DNA of 64,000 bases from Crotalaria pallida (GCA_037953625.1 CM075656.1:60531001-60595000); one strand, 5' to 3'. Shown: positions 10,102-24,359, numbered from the stretch's first letter. A program made the numbers and translations. The notes: a model not told the origin generated them from the letters alone.

Positions 10102-13100
10102 TTTTGGATTGTTCAAATAGTTCTTATATGTCAAAATACACATTCCTAGACCATTCTAAGTCTTTAGAATACTCTCATAACCATTCTACACTTGTTAGAA
10201 CCTCCAAGGACTCATGTTACACCCTCTACGTCCCTTGGGGTACCAAGCAATGTTTAGGATCATTCTAATGGTTCTTCTAAGTCCTAATACACATTCCTAG
10301 ACCATTCTAAGCCTTTAAAATATTCTCTTAACCATTCTACACTTGTTAGAACCTCCAAGGACTCATGCTACACCCTCTGCGTCCCTTGGGGTACCAAGCA
10401 ATGATTAGGATCATTCTAATGGTTCTTATAAGTCCTTATACACATTCCTAGACCATTCTAAGCCTTTAGAATACTCGCATAACCATTCTTTACTTGTTAG
10501 AACCTCCAAGGACTCATGCTACACCCTCTAAGTCCCTTCGGGTACCAAGCAATGTTTAGGATCATTCTAATGGTTCTTATAAGTCCTAATACACATTCCT
10601 AGACCATTTTAAGCCTTTAGAATACTATCATAACCGTTCTACACTTGTTAGAACCTCCAAGGACTCATGTTACACACTCTACGTCCCTTGGGTTACCAAG
10701 CAATGTTTAGGATCATTCTAATGGTTCTTATAAGTCCTTATACACATTCGTAGACCATTCTAAGCCTTTAGAATACTCTCATAACCATTCTACACTTGTT
10801 AGAACCTCCCTGGACTCATGCTACACCCTCTAAGTCCCTTCGGGTACCAAGCAATGTTTAGGATCATTCTAATGGTTCTTATAAGTCCTAATACACATTC
10901 CTAGACCATTCTAAGCCTTTAGAATACTCTCTTAACCATTATAAACTTGTTAGAACCTCCAAGGACTCATGCTACACCCTCGACGTCCCTTGGTATACCA
11001 AGCATTGTTTAGGATCATACTAATGGTTCTTATAAGTCCTAATACACATTCCTAGACCATTATAAGCCTTTAGAATACTCTCTTAACCATTCTACACTTG
11101 TTAGAACCTCCAAGGACTCATGCTACACCCTCTACGTCCCTTGGTGTACCAAACAATGTTTAGGATTATACTAATGGTTCTTATAAGTCCTAATAAACAT
11201 TCCTAGACCATTCTAAGCCTTTAGAGAACTCTCTTAACCATTCTACACTTGTTAGAACCTCCAAGGACTCATGCTACACCCTCTACGTCCCTTGGGGTAC
11301 CAAGCAATGTTTAGGATCATTCTAATGGTTCTTATAAGTCCTAATACACATTCCTAGACCATTCTAAGCCTTTAGAATACTCTCTTAATCAATCTACACT
11401 TGTTAGAACCTCCAAGGATGCATGCTACACCCTCTACGTCCATTGGGGTACCAAGCAATGTTTAGGATCATTCTAATGGTTCTTATAAGTCCTTATACAC
11501 ATTCCTAGACCATTCTAAGCCTTTAGAATACTCTCATAACCATTCTACACTTGTTAGAACCTCCAAGGACTCATGCTACACCCTCTACGTCCCTTGAGGT
11601 ACCAAGCAATGTTTAGGATTGTTCAAATGGTTCTTATATGTCCTAATACACATTCCTAGACCATTCTAAACCTTTAGAATACTCTCATAACCATTCTACA
11701 CTTGTTAGAACCTCCAAGGACTCATGTTACACCCAGTACGTCCCATGGGGTACCAAGCAATGTTTAGGATCATTCTAATGGTCTTCTATCTCCTAATACA
11801 CATTCCTAGACCATTCTAAGCCTTTAGAATACTCTCATAACCATTCTACACTTGTTAGAACCTCCAAGGACTCATCCTACACTCTTTACGTCCATTAGGG
11901 GTACCAAGCAATGTTTAGGGTCATTCTAAATGTTCGTATTTGTCTTAATACACACTCCTAGACCATTCTAATCCTTTAGATTACTCTCTTAACCATTCTT
12001 TACTTGTTAGAACCTCCAAGGACTCATGCTACACCCTCTGCGTCCCTTGGGGTACCAAGCATTGTTTAGGATCATACTAATGGTTCTTATAAGTCCTAAT
12101 ACACATTCCTTGACCATTCTATGCCTTTAGAAAACTCTCTTAACCAATCTAAACTTGTTAGAACCTCCAAGGACTCATGCTACACCCTCTACGTCCCTTG
12201 GTATACCAAGCATTGATTAGAATCATACTAATGGTTCTTATAAGTCCTAATACACATTCCTAGACCATTATAAGCCTTTAGAATACTCTCTTAACCATTC
12301 TACACTTGTTAGAACTTCCAAGGACTCATGCTACACCCTCTACGTCCCTTGGGGTACCAAGCAATGTTTAGGATCATTCTAATGGTTCTTATAAGTCCTA
12401 ATACACATTCCTAGACCATTCTAAGCCTTTAGAATACTCTCTTAACCATTCTACAATTGTTAGAACCTCCAAGGACGCATGCTACACCCTCTACGTCCAT
12501 TGGGGTACCAAGCAATGTTTAGGATCCTTCTAATAGTTCTTATAAGTCCTTATACACATTCCTAGAGCATTCTAAGCCTTTAGAATACTCTCATAACCAT
12601 TCTACACTTGTTAGAACCTCCAAGGACTCATGCTATACCCTCTACGTCCCTTGGGGTACCAAACAATGTTTAGGATCATTCTGATGGTTCTTATAAGTCC
12701 TTATACAGATTCCTAGACCATTCTAAGCCTTTAGAATACTCTCTTAACCATTCTACACTTGTTAGAACCTCCAAGGACTCATGTTACACCCTCTACGTCC
12801 CTTGGGGTACCAAGCAATGTTTAGGATCATTCTAATGGTTCTTATAAGTCCTTATACACATTCCTAGACCATTCTAAGCCTTTAGAATATTCTCTTAACC
12901 ATTCCACACTTGTTAGAACCTCCAAGGACTCATGTTACACCCTCTCCGTCCCTTGGGGTACCAATCAATGTTTAGGATCATTCTAAATGTTCGTATATGT
13001 CTTATTACACATTCCTAGACCATTCTAAGCCTTTAGATTACTCTCTTAACCATTCTACACTTGTTAGAACCTCCAAGGACTCATGCTACACCCTCTAAGT

Positions 13101-15282
13101 CCCTTCGGGTGCCAAGCAATGTTTAGGATCATTCTAATGGTTCTTATAAGTCCTAATACACATTCCTAGACCATTCTAAGCCTTTAGAATACTCTCATAA
13201 CCATTCTACACTTGTTAGAACCTCCAAGGACTCATGTTACACCCTCTACGTCCCTTGGGGTACCAAGCAATGATTAGGATCATTCTAATAGTTCTTATAA
13301 GTCCTTATACACATTCCTAGACCATTCTAAGCCTTTAGAATACTCTCATAACCATTCTACACTTGTTAGAACCTCCATGGACTCATGCTACACCCTCTAC
13401 GTCCCTTGGGGTACCAAGCAATGTTTTGGATTGTTCAAATGGTTCTTATATGTCAAAATACACATTCCTAGACCATTCTAAGCCTTTAGAATACTCTCAT
13501 AACCATTCTTTACTTGTTAGAACCTCCAAGGACTCATGCTACACCCTCTGCGTCCCTTGGGGTACCAAGCATTGTTTAGGATCATACTAATGGTTCTTAT
13601 AAGTCCTAATACACATTCCTAGACCAATCTAAGCCTTTAGAATACTCTCATAACCATTCTTTACTTGTTAGAACCTCCAAGGACTCATGCTACACCCTTT
13701 GCGTCCCTTGGGGTACCAAGCATTGTTTAGGATCTTACTAATGGTTCTTATAAGTCCTAATACACATTCCTTGACCATTCTATGCCTTTAGAATACTCTC
13801 TTAACCAATCTAAACTTGTTAGAACCTCCAAGGACTCATGCTACACCCTCTACGTCCCTTGGTATACCAAGCATTGATTAGAATCATACTAATGGTTCTT
13901 ATAAGTCCTAATACACATTCCTAGACCATTATAAGCCTTTAGAATACTCTCTTAACCATTCTACACTTGTTAGAACTTCCAAGGACTCATGCTACACCCT
14001 CTACGTCCCTTGGGGTACCAAGCAATGTTTAGGATCATTCTAATGGTTCTTATAAGTCCTAATACACATTCCTAGACCATTCTAAGCCTTTAGAATACTC
14101 TCTTAACCATTCTACAATTGTTAGAACCTCCAAGGACGCATGCTACACCCTCTACGTCCATTGGGGTACCAAGCAATGTTTAGGATCCTTCTAATGGTTC
14201 TTATAAGTCCTTATACACATTCCTAGACCATTCTAAGCCTTTAGAATACTCTCATAACCATTCTACACTTGTTAGAACCTCCAAGGACTCATCCTACACT
14301 CTTTACGTCCATTAGGGGTACCAAGCAATGTTTAGGGTCATTCTGATGGTTCTTACAAGTCCTTATACACATTCCTAGACCATTCTAAGCCTTTAGAATA
14401 CTCTCATAACCATTCTACACTTGTTAGAACCTCCAAGGACTCATGCTACACCCTCTACGTCCCTTGGGGTACCAAGCAATGTTTTGGATTGTTCAAATGG
14501 TTCTTATATGTCAAAATACACATTCCTAGACCATTCTAAGCCTTTAGAATACTCTCATAACCATTCTTTACTTGTTAGAACCTCCAAGGACTCATGCTAC
14601 ACCCTCTACGTCCCTTGGGGTACCAAGCAATGTTTTGGATTGTTCAAATGGTTCTTATATGTCAAAATACACATTCCTAGACCATTCTAAGCCTTTAGAA
14701 TACTCTCATAACCATTCTTTACTTGTTAGAACCTCCAAGGACTCATGCTACACCCTCTGCGTCCCTTGGGGTACCAAGCATTGATTAGGATCATACTAAT
14801 GGTTCTTATAAGTCCTAATACACATTCCTAGACCAATCTAAGCCTTTAGAATACTCTCATAACCATTCTTTACTTGTTAGAACCTCCAAGGACTCATGCT
14901 ACACCGTCTGCGTCCCTTGGGGTACCAAGCATTGTTTAGGATCATACTAATGGTTCTTATAAGTCCTAATACACATTCCTTGACCATTCTATGCCTTTAG
15001 AATACTCTCTTAACCAATCAAAACTTGTTAAAACCTCCAAGGACTCATGCTACACCCTCTACGTCCCTTGGTATACCAAGCATTGATTAGAATCATACTA
15101 ATGGTTCTTATAAGTCCTAATACACATTCCTAGACCATTATAAGCCTTTAGAATACTCTCTTAACCATTCTACACTTGTTAGAACTTCCAAGGACTCATG
15201 CTACACCCTCTACGTCCCTTGGGGTACCAAGCAATGTTTAGGATCATTCTAATGGTTCTTATAAGTCCTAATACACATTCCT
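10087..15282 (-). repeat. Satellite array block 2, inverted orientation
   Basis: About 34.4 copies of the same monomer, read in reverse complement: the landmarks become GGGGTACCAAGC, GTTAGAACCTCCAAGGACTC and CACATTCCTAGACC. Its variants match block 1 rather than block 3. Examples are the reverse complement of GGAAGTTCTAACAAG next to TTATAATGG, the GAAGGATCC head followed by CCCCAATGGACG and CATGCGTCC, and the GGTATACC variant; all are found forward at about 8570-8950. This suggests the block derives from block-1-type sequence by inversion or inverted duplication. No unique sequence lies inside it. Confidence 0.97.
12201..15282 (-). repeat. Three-fold repeated sub-block inside the inverted block
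   Basis: The distinctive pair of monomers with GGTATACC next to CATTGATTAGAATCATAC, followed by TTATAAGCC and then AGAACTTCC, occurs at about 12201, 13862 and 15071. The offsets are 1661 bp (11 monomers) and 1209 bp (8 monomers). In forward orientation the same combination is seen once, at about 8820-8950. The inverted block has therefore undergone its own internal amplification. Confidence 0.85.
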
Positions 15283-15285
15283 GTG
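15274..15285. other. Fold-back centre: inversion junction with 6-nt spacer
   Basis: The reversed array ends at CACATTCCT (15274-15282) and the forward array begins at GTGATTATGAC (15283 on). CAC (15274-15276) pairs with GTG (15283-15285) across the 6-nt spacer ATTCCT. The monomers on both sides then stay in mirror register, for example AAGTCCTAATACAC on the left against GTGATTATGACTTAG on the right, with only a few mismatches. The result is a nearly spacer-free giant inverted repeat whose left arm is the whole 5.2-kb block 2. Confidence 0.92.
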
Positions 15286-18200
15286 ATTATGACTTAGAAG
15301 AACCATTAGAATGATCCTAAACATTGCTTGGTACCCCAAGGGACGGAGAGGGTGTAACATGAGTTCTTGGAGGTTCTAACAAGTGTAGAATGGTTATGAG
15401 AGTATTCTAAAGACTTAGAATGGTCTAGGAATGTGTATTTTGACATATAAGAACCATTTGAACAATCCAAAACATTGCTTGGTACCCCAAGGGACGTAGA
15501 GGGTGTAGCATGAGTCCTTGGAGGTTCTAACAAGTGTATAATGGTTATGAGAGTATTCTAAAGGCTTAGAATGGTCTAGGAATGTGTATAAGGACTTATA
15601 AGAACCATTAGAATGATCCTAATCATTGCTTGGTACCCCAAGGGACGTAGAGGGTGTAGAATGAGTCCTTGGAGGTTCTAACAAGTGTAGAATGGTTATG
15701 AGAGTATTCTAAAGGCTTAGAATGGTCTAGGAATGTGATTAGGACTTAGAAGAACCATTAGAATGATCCTAAACATTGCTTGGTACCCCAAGGGACGGAG
15801 AGGGTGTAACATGAGTCCTTGGAGGTTCTAACAAGTGTAGAATGGTTATGAGAGTATTCTAAAGACTTAGAATGGTCTAGGAATGTGTATAAGGACTTAT
15901 AAGAACCATTAGAATGATCCTAATCATTGCTTGGTACCCCAAGGGACGTAGAGGGTGTAGCATGAGTCCTTGGAGGTTCTAACAAGTGTAGAATGGTTAT
16001 GAGAGTATTCTAAAGGCTTAGAATGGTCTAGGAATGTGTATAAGGACTTATAAGAACCATTAGAATGATCCTAAACATTGCTTGGTACCCGAAGGGACGT
16101 AGAGGGTGTAGCATGAGTCCTTGGAGGTTCTAACAAGTAAAGAATGGTTATGAGAGTATTCTAAAGGCTTAGAATGGTCTAGGAATGTGTATAAGGACTT
16201 ATAAGAACCATTAGAATGATCCTAATCATTGCTTGGTACCCCAAGGGACGCAGAGGGTGTAGCATGAGTCCTTGGAGGTTCTAACAAGTGTAGAATGGTT
16301 AAGAGAATATTTTAAAGGCTTAGAATGGTCTAGGAATGTGTATTAGGACTTAGAAGAACCATTAGAATGATCCTAAACATTGCTTGGTACCCCAAGGGAC
16401 GTAGAGGGTGTAACATGAGTCCTTGGAGGTTCTAACAAGTGTAGAATGGTTATGAGAGTATTCTAAAGACTTAGAATGGTCTAGGAATGTGTATTAAGAC
16501 ATATACGAACATTTAGAATGACCCTAAACATTGCTTGGTACCCTAATGGACGTAAAGAGTGTAGGATGAGTCCTTGGAGGTTCTAACAAGTGTAGAATGG
16601 TTAAGAGAGTATTCTAAAGGCATAGAATGGTCTAGGAATGTGTATTAGGACTTATAAGAACCATTAGTATGATCCTAAACAATTCTTGGTACCCCAAGGG
16701 ACGCAGAGGGTGTAGCATGAGTCCTTGGAGGTTCTAACAAGTGTAGAATGGTTATGAGAGTATTCTAAAGGCTTAGAATGGTCTAGGAATGTGTATAAGG
16801 ACTTATAAGAACCATTAGAATGATCCTAATCATTGCTTGGTACCCCAAGGGACGCAGAGGGTGTAGCATGAGTCCTTGGAGGTGCTAACAAGTGTAGAAT
16901 GGTTAAGAGAATATTTTAAAGGCTTAGAATGGTCTAGGAATGTGTATTAGGGCTTAAAAGAACCATTAGAATGATCCTAAACATTGCTTGGTACCCCAAG
17001 GGATGTAGAGGGTGTAACATGAGTCCTTGGAGGTTCTAACAAGTGTAGAATGGTTATGAGAGTATTCTAAAGACTTAGAATGGTCTAGGAATGTGTATTT
17101 TGACATATAAGAACTATTTGAACAATCCAAAACATTGCTTGGTACCCCAAGGGACGTAGAGGGTGTAGCATGAGTCCTTGGAGGTTCTAACTAGTGTAGA
17201 ATGGTTATGAGAGTATTCTAAAGGCTTAGAATGGTCTAGGAATGTGATTAGGACTTAGAAGAACCATTAGAATGATCCTAAACATTGCTTGGTACCCCAA
17301 GGGACGTAGAGGGTGTAACATGAGTCCTTGGAGGTTCTAACAAGTGTAGAATGGTTATGAGAGTATTCTAAAGGCTTAGAATGGTCTAGGAATGTGTATA
17401 AGGACTTATAAGAACCATTAGTATGATCCTAAACAATTCTTGGTACCCCAAGGGACGCAGAGGGTGTAGCATGAGTCCTTGGAGGTTCTAACAAGTGTAG
17501 AATGGTTATGAGAGTATTCTAAAGGCTTAGAATGGTCTAGGAATGTGTATAAGGACTTATAAGAACCATTAGAATGATCCTAATCATTGCTTGGTACCCC
17601 AAGGGACGCAGAGGGTGTAGCATGAGTCCTTGGAGGTTCTAACAAGTGTAGAATGGTTAAGAGAATATTTTAAAGGCTTAGAATGGTCTAGGAATGTGTA
17701 TTAGGACTTAGAAGAACCATTAGAATGATCCTAAACATTGCTTGGTACCCCAAGGGACGTAGAGGGTGTAACATGAGTCCTTGGAGGTTCTAACAAGTGT
17801 AGAATGGTTATGAGAGTATTCTAAAGACTTAGAATGGTCTAGGAATGTGTATTTCGACATATAAGAACTATTTGAACAATCCAAAACATTGCTTGGTACC
17901 CCAAGGGACGTAGAGGGTGTAGCATGAGTCATTGGAGGTTCTAACAAGTGTAGAATGGTTATGAGAGTATTCTAAAGGCTTAGAATGGTCTAGGAATGTG
18001 ATTAGGACTTAGAAGAACCATTAGAATGATCCTAAACATTGCTTGGTACCCCAAGGGACGGAGAGGGTGTAACATGAGTCCTTGGAGGTTCTAACAAGTG
18101 TAGAATGGTTATGAGAGTATTCTAAAGGCTTAGAATGGTCTAGGAATGTGATTAGGACTTAGAAGAACCATTAGAATGATCCTAAACATTGCTTGGTACC

Positions 18201-20049
18201 CCAAGGGACGGAGAGGGTGTAACATGAGTCCTTGGAGGTTCTAACAAGTGTAGAATGGTTATGAGAGTATTCTAAAGGCATAGAATGGTCTAGGAATATG
18301 TATTAGGACTTATAAGAACCATTAGTATGATCCTAAACAATTCTTGGTACCCCAAGGGACGCAGAGGGTGTAGCATGAGTCCTTGGAGGTTCTAACAAGT
18401 GTAGAATGGTTATGAGAGTATTCTAAAGGCTTAGAATGGTCTAGGAATGTGTATAAGGACTTATAAGAACCATTAGAATGATCCTAATCATTGCTTGGTA
18501 CCCCAAGGGACGCAGAGGGTGTAGCATGAGTCCTTGGAGGTTCTAACAAGTGTAGAATGGTTAAGAGAATATTCTAAAGGCTTAGAATGGTCTAGGAATG
18601 TGTATTAGGACTTAGAAGAACCATTAGAATGATCCTAAACATTGCTTGGTACCCCAAGGGACGTAGAGGGTGTAACATGAGTCCTTGGAGGTTCTAACAA
18701 GTGTAGAATGGTTATGAGAGTATTCTAAAGACTTAGAATGGTCTAGGAATGTGTATAAGGACTTATAAGAACCATTAGAATGATCCTAATCATTGCTTGG
18801 TACCCCAAGGGACGCAGAGGGTGTAGCATGAGTCCTTGGAGGTTCTAACAAGTGTAGAATGGTTAAGAGAATATTTTAAAGGCTTAGAATGGTCTAGGAA
18901 TGTGTATTAGGACTTAGAAGAACCATTAGAATGATGCTAAACATTGCTTGGTACCCCAAGGGACGTAGAGGGTGTAACATGAGTCCTTGGAGGTTCTAAC
19001 AAGTGTAGAATGGTTATGAGAGTATTCTAAAGACTTAAAATGGTCTAGGAATGTGTATTTCGACATATAAGAACTATTTGAACAATCCAAAACATTGCTT
19101 GGTACCCCAAGGGACGTAGAGGGTGTAGCATGAGTCCTTGGAGGTTCTAACAAGTGTAGAATGGTTATGAGAGTATTCTAAAGGCTTAGAATGGTCTAGG
19201 AATGTGATTAGGACTTAGAAGAACCATTAGAATGATCCTAAACATTGCTTGGTACCCCAAGGGACGGAGAGGGTGTAACATGAGTCCTTGGAGGTTCTAA
19301 CAAGTGTAGAATGGTTATGAGAGTATTCTAAAGGCTTAGAATGGTCTAGGAATGTGATTAGGACTTAGAAGAACCATTAGAATGATCCTAAACATTGCTT
19401 GGTACCCCAAGGGACGGAGAGGGTGTAACATGAGTCCTTGGAGGTTCTAACAAGTGTAGAATGGTTATGAGAGTATTCTAAATACTTAGAATGGTCTAGG
19501 AATGTGTATTTTGACATATAAGAACCATTTGAACAATCCAAAACATTGCTTGGTACCCCAAGGGACGTAGAGGGTGTAGCATGAGTCCTTGGAGGTTCTA
19601 ACAAGTGTATAATGGTTATGAGAGTATTCTAAAGGCTTAGAATGGTCTAGGAATGTGTATAAGGACTTATAAGAACCATTAGAATGATCCTAATCATTGC
19701 TTGGTACCCCAAGGGACGTTGAGGGTGTAACATGAGTCCTTGGAGGTTCTAACAAGTGTAGAATGGTTATGATAGTATTCTAAAGGCATAGAATGGTCTA
19801 GGAATGTGTATTAGGACTTATAAGAACCATTAGTATGATCCTAAACAATTCTTGGTACCCCAAGGGACGCAGAAGGTGTAGCATGAGTCCTTGGAGGTTC
19901 TAACAAGTGTAGAATGGTTAAGAGAATATTTTAAAGGCTTAGAATGGTCTAGGAATGTGTATTAGGACTTAGAAGAACCATTAGAATGATTCTAAACATT
20001 GCTTGGTACCCCAAGGGACGTAGAGGGTGTAACATGAGTCCTTGGAGGT

Positions 20050-23000
20050 TCTAACAAGTGTAGAATGGTTATGAGAGTATTCTAAAGACATAGAATGGTC
20101 TAGGAATGTGTATTTTGACATATAAGAACCATTTGAACAATCTAAAACATTGCTTGGTACCCCAAGGGACGTAGAGGGTGTAGCATGAGTCCTTGGAGGT
20201 TCTAACAGGTGTATAATGGTTATGAGAGTATTCTAAAGGCTTAGAATGGTCTAGGAATGTGTATAAGGACTTAGAAGAACCATTAGAATGATCCTAATCA
20301 TTGCTTGGTACCCCAAGGGACGTAGAGGGTGTAACATGAGTCCTTGGAGGTTCTAACAAGTGTTGAATGGTTATGAGAGTATTCTAAAGACTGAGAATGG
20401 TCTAGGAATGTGTATTAGGACTTATAAGAACCATTAGAATGATCCTAAACATTGCTTGGTACCCCAAGGGACGTAGAGGGTGTAACATGAGTCCTTGGAG
20501 GTTCTAACAAGTGTAGAATGGTTATGAGAGTATTCTAAAGACTTAGAATGGTCTAGGAATGTGTATTTCGACATATAAGAACTATTTGAACAATCCAAAA
20601 CATTGCTTGGTACCCCAAGGGACGTAGAGGGTGTAACATGAGTCCTTGGAGGTTCTAACAAGTGTAGAATGGTTATGAGAGTATTCTAAAGACTTAGAAT
20701 GGTCTAGGAATGTGTATTTCGACATATAAGAACTATTTGAACAATCCAAAACATTGCTTGGTACCCCAAGGGACGTAGAGGGTGTAGCATGAGTCCTTGG
20801 AGGTTCTAACAAGTGTAGAATGGTTATGAGAGTATTCTAAAGGCTTAGAATGGTCTAGGAATGTGATTAGGACTTAGAAGAACCATTAGAATGATCCTAA
20901 ACATTGCTTGGTACCCCAAGGGACGGAGAGGGTGTAACATGAGTCCTTGGAGGTTCTAACAAGTGTAGAATGGTTATGAGAGTATTCTAAAGGCTTAGAA
21001 TGGTCTAGGAATGTGATTAGGACTTAGAAGAACCATTAGAATGATCCTAAACATTGCTTGGTACCCCAAGGGACGGAGAGGGTGTAACATGAGTCCTTGG
21101 AGGTTCTAACAAGTGTAGAATGGTTATGAGAGTATTCTAAAGACTTAGAATGGTCTAGGAATGTGTATTTTGACATATAAGAACCATTTGAACAATCCAA
21201 AACATTGCTTGGTACCCCAAGGGACGTAGAGGGTGTAGCATGAGTCCTTGGAGGTTCTAACAAGTGTATAATGGTTATGAGAGTATTCTAAAGGCTTAGA
21301 ATGGTCTAGGAATGTGTATAAGGACTTATAAGAACCATTAGAATGATCCTAATCATTGCTTGGTACCCCAAGGGACGTAGAGGGTGTAACATGAGTCCTT
21401 GGAGGTTCTAACAAGTGTAGAATGGTTATGAGAGTATTCTAAAGGCATAGAATGGTCTAGGAATGTGTATTAGGACTTATAAGAACCATTAGTATGATCC
21501 TAAACAATTCTTGGTACCCCAAGGGACGCAGAGGGTGTAGCATGAGTCCTTGGAGGTTCTAACAAGTGTAGAATGGTTATGAGAGTATTCTAAAGGCTTA
21601 GAATGGTCTAGGAATGTGTATAAGGACTTATAAGAACCATTAGAATGATCCTAATCATTGCTTGGTACCCCAAGGGACGCAGAGGGTGTAGCATGAGTCC
21701 TTGGAGGTTCTAACAAGTGTAGAATGGTTAAGAGAATATTCTAAAGGCTTAGAATGGTCTAGGAATGTGTATTAGGACTTAGAAGAACCATTAGAATGAT
21801 CCTAAACATTGCTTGGTACCCCAAGGGACGTAGAGGGTGTAACATGAGTCCTTGGAGGTTCTAACAAGTGTAGAATGGTTATGAGAGTATTCTAAAGACT
21901 TAGAATGGTCTAGGAATGTGTATTTTGACATATAAGAACCATTTGAACAATCCAAAACATTGCTTGGTACCCAAGGGACGTAGAGGGTGTAGCATGAGTC
22001 CTTGGAGGTTCTAACAAGTGTAGAATGGTTATGAGAGTATTCTAAAGACATAGAATGGTCTAGGAATGTGTATTTTGACATATAATAACCATTTGAACAA
22101 TCCAAAACATTGCTTGGTACCCCAAGGGACGTAGAGGGTGTAGCATGAGTCCTTGGAGGTTCTAACAGGTGTATAATGGTTATGAGAGTATTCTAAAGGC
22201 TTAGAATGGTCTAGGAATGTGTATAAGGACTTAGAAGAACCATTAGAATGATCCTAATCATTGCTTGGTACCCCAAGGGACGTAGAGGGTGTAACATGAG
22301 TCCTTGGAGGTTCTAACAAGTGTTGAATGGTTATGAGAGTATTCTAAAGACTGAGAATGGTCTAGGAATGTGTATTAGGACTTATAAGAACCATTAGAAT
22401 GATCCTAAACATTGCTTGGTACCCCAAGGGACGTAGAGGGTGTAACATGAGTCCTTGGAGGTTCTAACAAGTGTAGAATGGTTATGAGAGTATTCTAAAG
22501 ACTTAGAATGGTCTAGGAATGTGTATTTCGACATATAAGAACTATTTGAACAATCCAAAACATTGCTTGGTACCCCAAGGGACGTAGAGGGTGTAACATG
22601 AGTCCTTGGAGGTTCTAACAAGTGTAGAATGGTTATGAGAGTATTCTAAAGACTTAGAATGGTCTAGGAATGTGTATTTCGACATATAAGAACTATTTGA
22701 ACAATCCAAAACATTGCTTGGTACCCCAAGGGACGTAGAGGGTGTAGCATGAGTCCTTGGAGGTTCTAACAAGTGTAGAATGGTTATGAGAGTATTCTAA
22801 AGGCTTAGAATGGTCTAGGAATGTGATTAGGACTTAGAAGAACCATTAGAATGATCCTAAACATTGCTTGGTACCCCAAGGGACGGAGAGGGTGTAACAT
22901 GAGTCCTTGGAGGTTCTAACAAGTGTAGAATGGTTATGAGAGTATTCTAAAGGCTTAGAATGGTTTAGGAATGTGATTAGGACTTAGAAGAACCATTAGA

Positions 23001-23970
23001 ATGATCCTAAACATTGCTTGGTACCCCAAGGGACGGAGAGGGTGTAACATGAGTCCTTGGAGGTTCTAACAAGTGTAGAATGGTTATGAGAGTATTCTAA
23101 AGACTTAGAATGGTCTAGGAATGTGTATTTTGACATATAAGAACCATTTGAACAATCCAAAACATTGCTTGGTACCCCAAGGGACGTAGAGGGTGTAGCA
23201 TGAGTCCTTGGAGGTTCTAACAAGTGTATAATGGTTATGAGAGTATTCTAAAGGCTTAGAATGGTCTAGGAATGTGTATAAGGACTTATAAGAACCATTA
23301 GAATGATCCTAATCATTGCTTGGTACCCCAAGGGACGTAGAGGGTGTAACATGAGTCCTTGGAGGTTCTAACAAGTGTAGAATGGTTATGAGAGTATTCT
23401 AAAGGCATAGAATGGTCTAGGAATGTGTATTAGGACTTATAAGAACCATTAGTATGATCCTAAACAATTCTTGGTACCCCAAGGGACGCAGAGGGTGTAG
23501 CATGAGTCCTTGGAGGTTCTAACAAGTGTAGAATGGTTATGAGAGTATTCTAAAGGCTTAGAATGGTCTAGGAATGTGTATAAGGACTTATAAGAACCAT
23601 TAGAATGATCCTAATCATTGCTTGGTACCCCAAGGGACGCAGAGGGTGTAGCATGAGTCCTTGGAGGTTCTAACAAGTGTAGAATGGTTAAGAGAATATT
23701 CTAAAGGCTTAGAATGGTCTAGGAATGTGTATTAGGACTTAGAAGAACCATTAGAATGATCCTAAACATTGCTAGGTACCCCAAGGGACGTAGAGGGTGT
23801 AACATGAGTCCTTGGAGGTTCTAACAAGTGTAGAATGGTTATGAGAGTATTCTAAAGACTTAGAATGGTCTAGGAATGTGTATTTTGACATATAAGAACC
23901 ATTTGAACAATCCAAAACATTGCTTGGTACCCAAGGGACGTAGAGGGTGTAGCATGAGTCCTTGGAGGTT
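20050..23970 (+). repeat. Tandem duplication, 1960-bp (13-mer) period
   Basis: About 20050-22010 recurs as about 22010-23970. Shared private markers include AAAGACATAG, AACAGGTGTATAATGG, GTGTTGAATGG, AAAGACTGAG, two consecutive T4 monomers with ATTTCGACATATAAG, and a 1-bp shortening GGTACCCAAGGG (at about 21967 and 23927). Part of the second copy is repeated again at an offset of 1809 bp (about 22.2-23.2 kb in 24.0-25.0 kb). Boundaries are approximate. Confidence 0.88.
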
Positions 23971-24359
23971 CTAACAAGTGTATAATGGTTATGAGAGTAT
24001 TCTAAAGGCTTAGAATGGTCTAGGAATGTGTATAAGGACTTAGAAGAACCATTAGAATGATCCTAATCATTGCTTGGTACCCCAAGGGACGTAGAGGGTG
24101 TAACATGAGTCCTTGGAGGTTCTAACAAGTGTAGAATGGTTATGAGAGTATTCTAAAGACTGAGAATGGTCTAGGAATGTGTATTAGGACTTATAAGAAC
24201 CATTAGAATGATCCTAAACATTGCTTGGTACCCCAAGGGACGTAGAGGGTGTAACATGAGTCCTTGGAGGTTCTAACAAGTGTAGAATGGTTATGAGAGT
24301 ATTCTAAAGACTTAGAATGGTCTAGGAATGTGTATTTCGACATATAAGAACTATTTGAA

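Noticed and set aside
12701..12712. Possible tRNA or promoter-like boxes in the A+T-rich tails (for example TATACA, TATAAG)
   Set aside because: They are constant parts of the repeat tail and occur hundreds of times. Nothing resembling a transcription unit or tRNA fold follows them.
10087..15282. Transposon or retroelement insertion at the orientation switches
   Set aside because: No terminal repeats, target-site duplication, poly-A or non-satellite sequence is present at either junction; the block is the same satellite reversed.
15306..15533. Recurring open frame of about 75 codons (also 70 and 89 codon forms), dozens of copies on both strands
   Set aside because: The predicted start is a TTG (15531-15533 read on the minus strand), not an ATG. 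The stop is the fixed TAA at the monomer head, and the frame follows the orientation of the satellite. Substitutions between copies look neutral. Not a gene family.
21791..22105. Longest open frame, 104 codons on the minus strand
   Set aside because: It begins at a TTG inside the satellite and runs through two monomers only because of a 1-bp deletion (GGTACCCAAGGG). It is a translation of the repeat, with no regulatory context.
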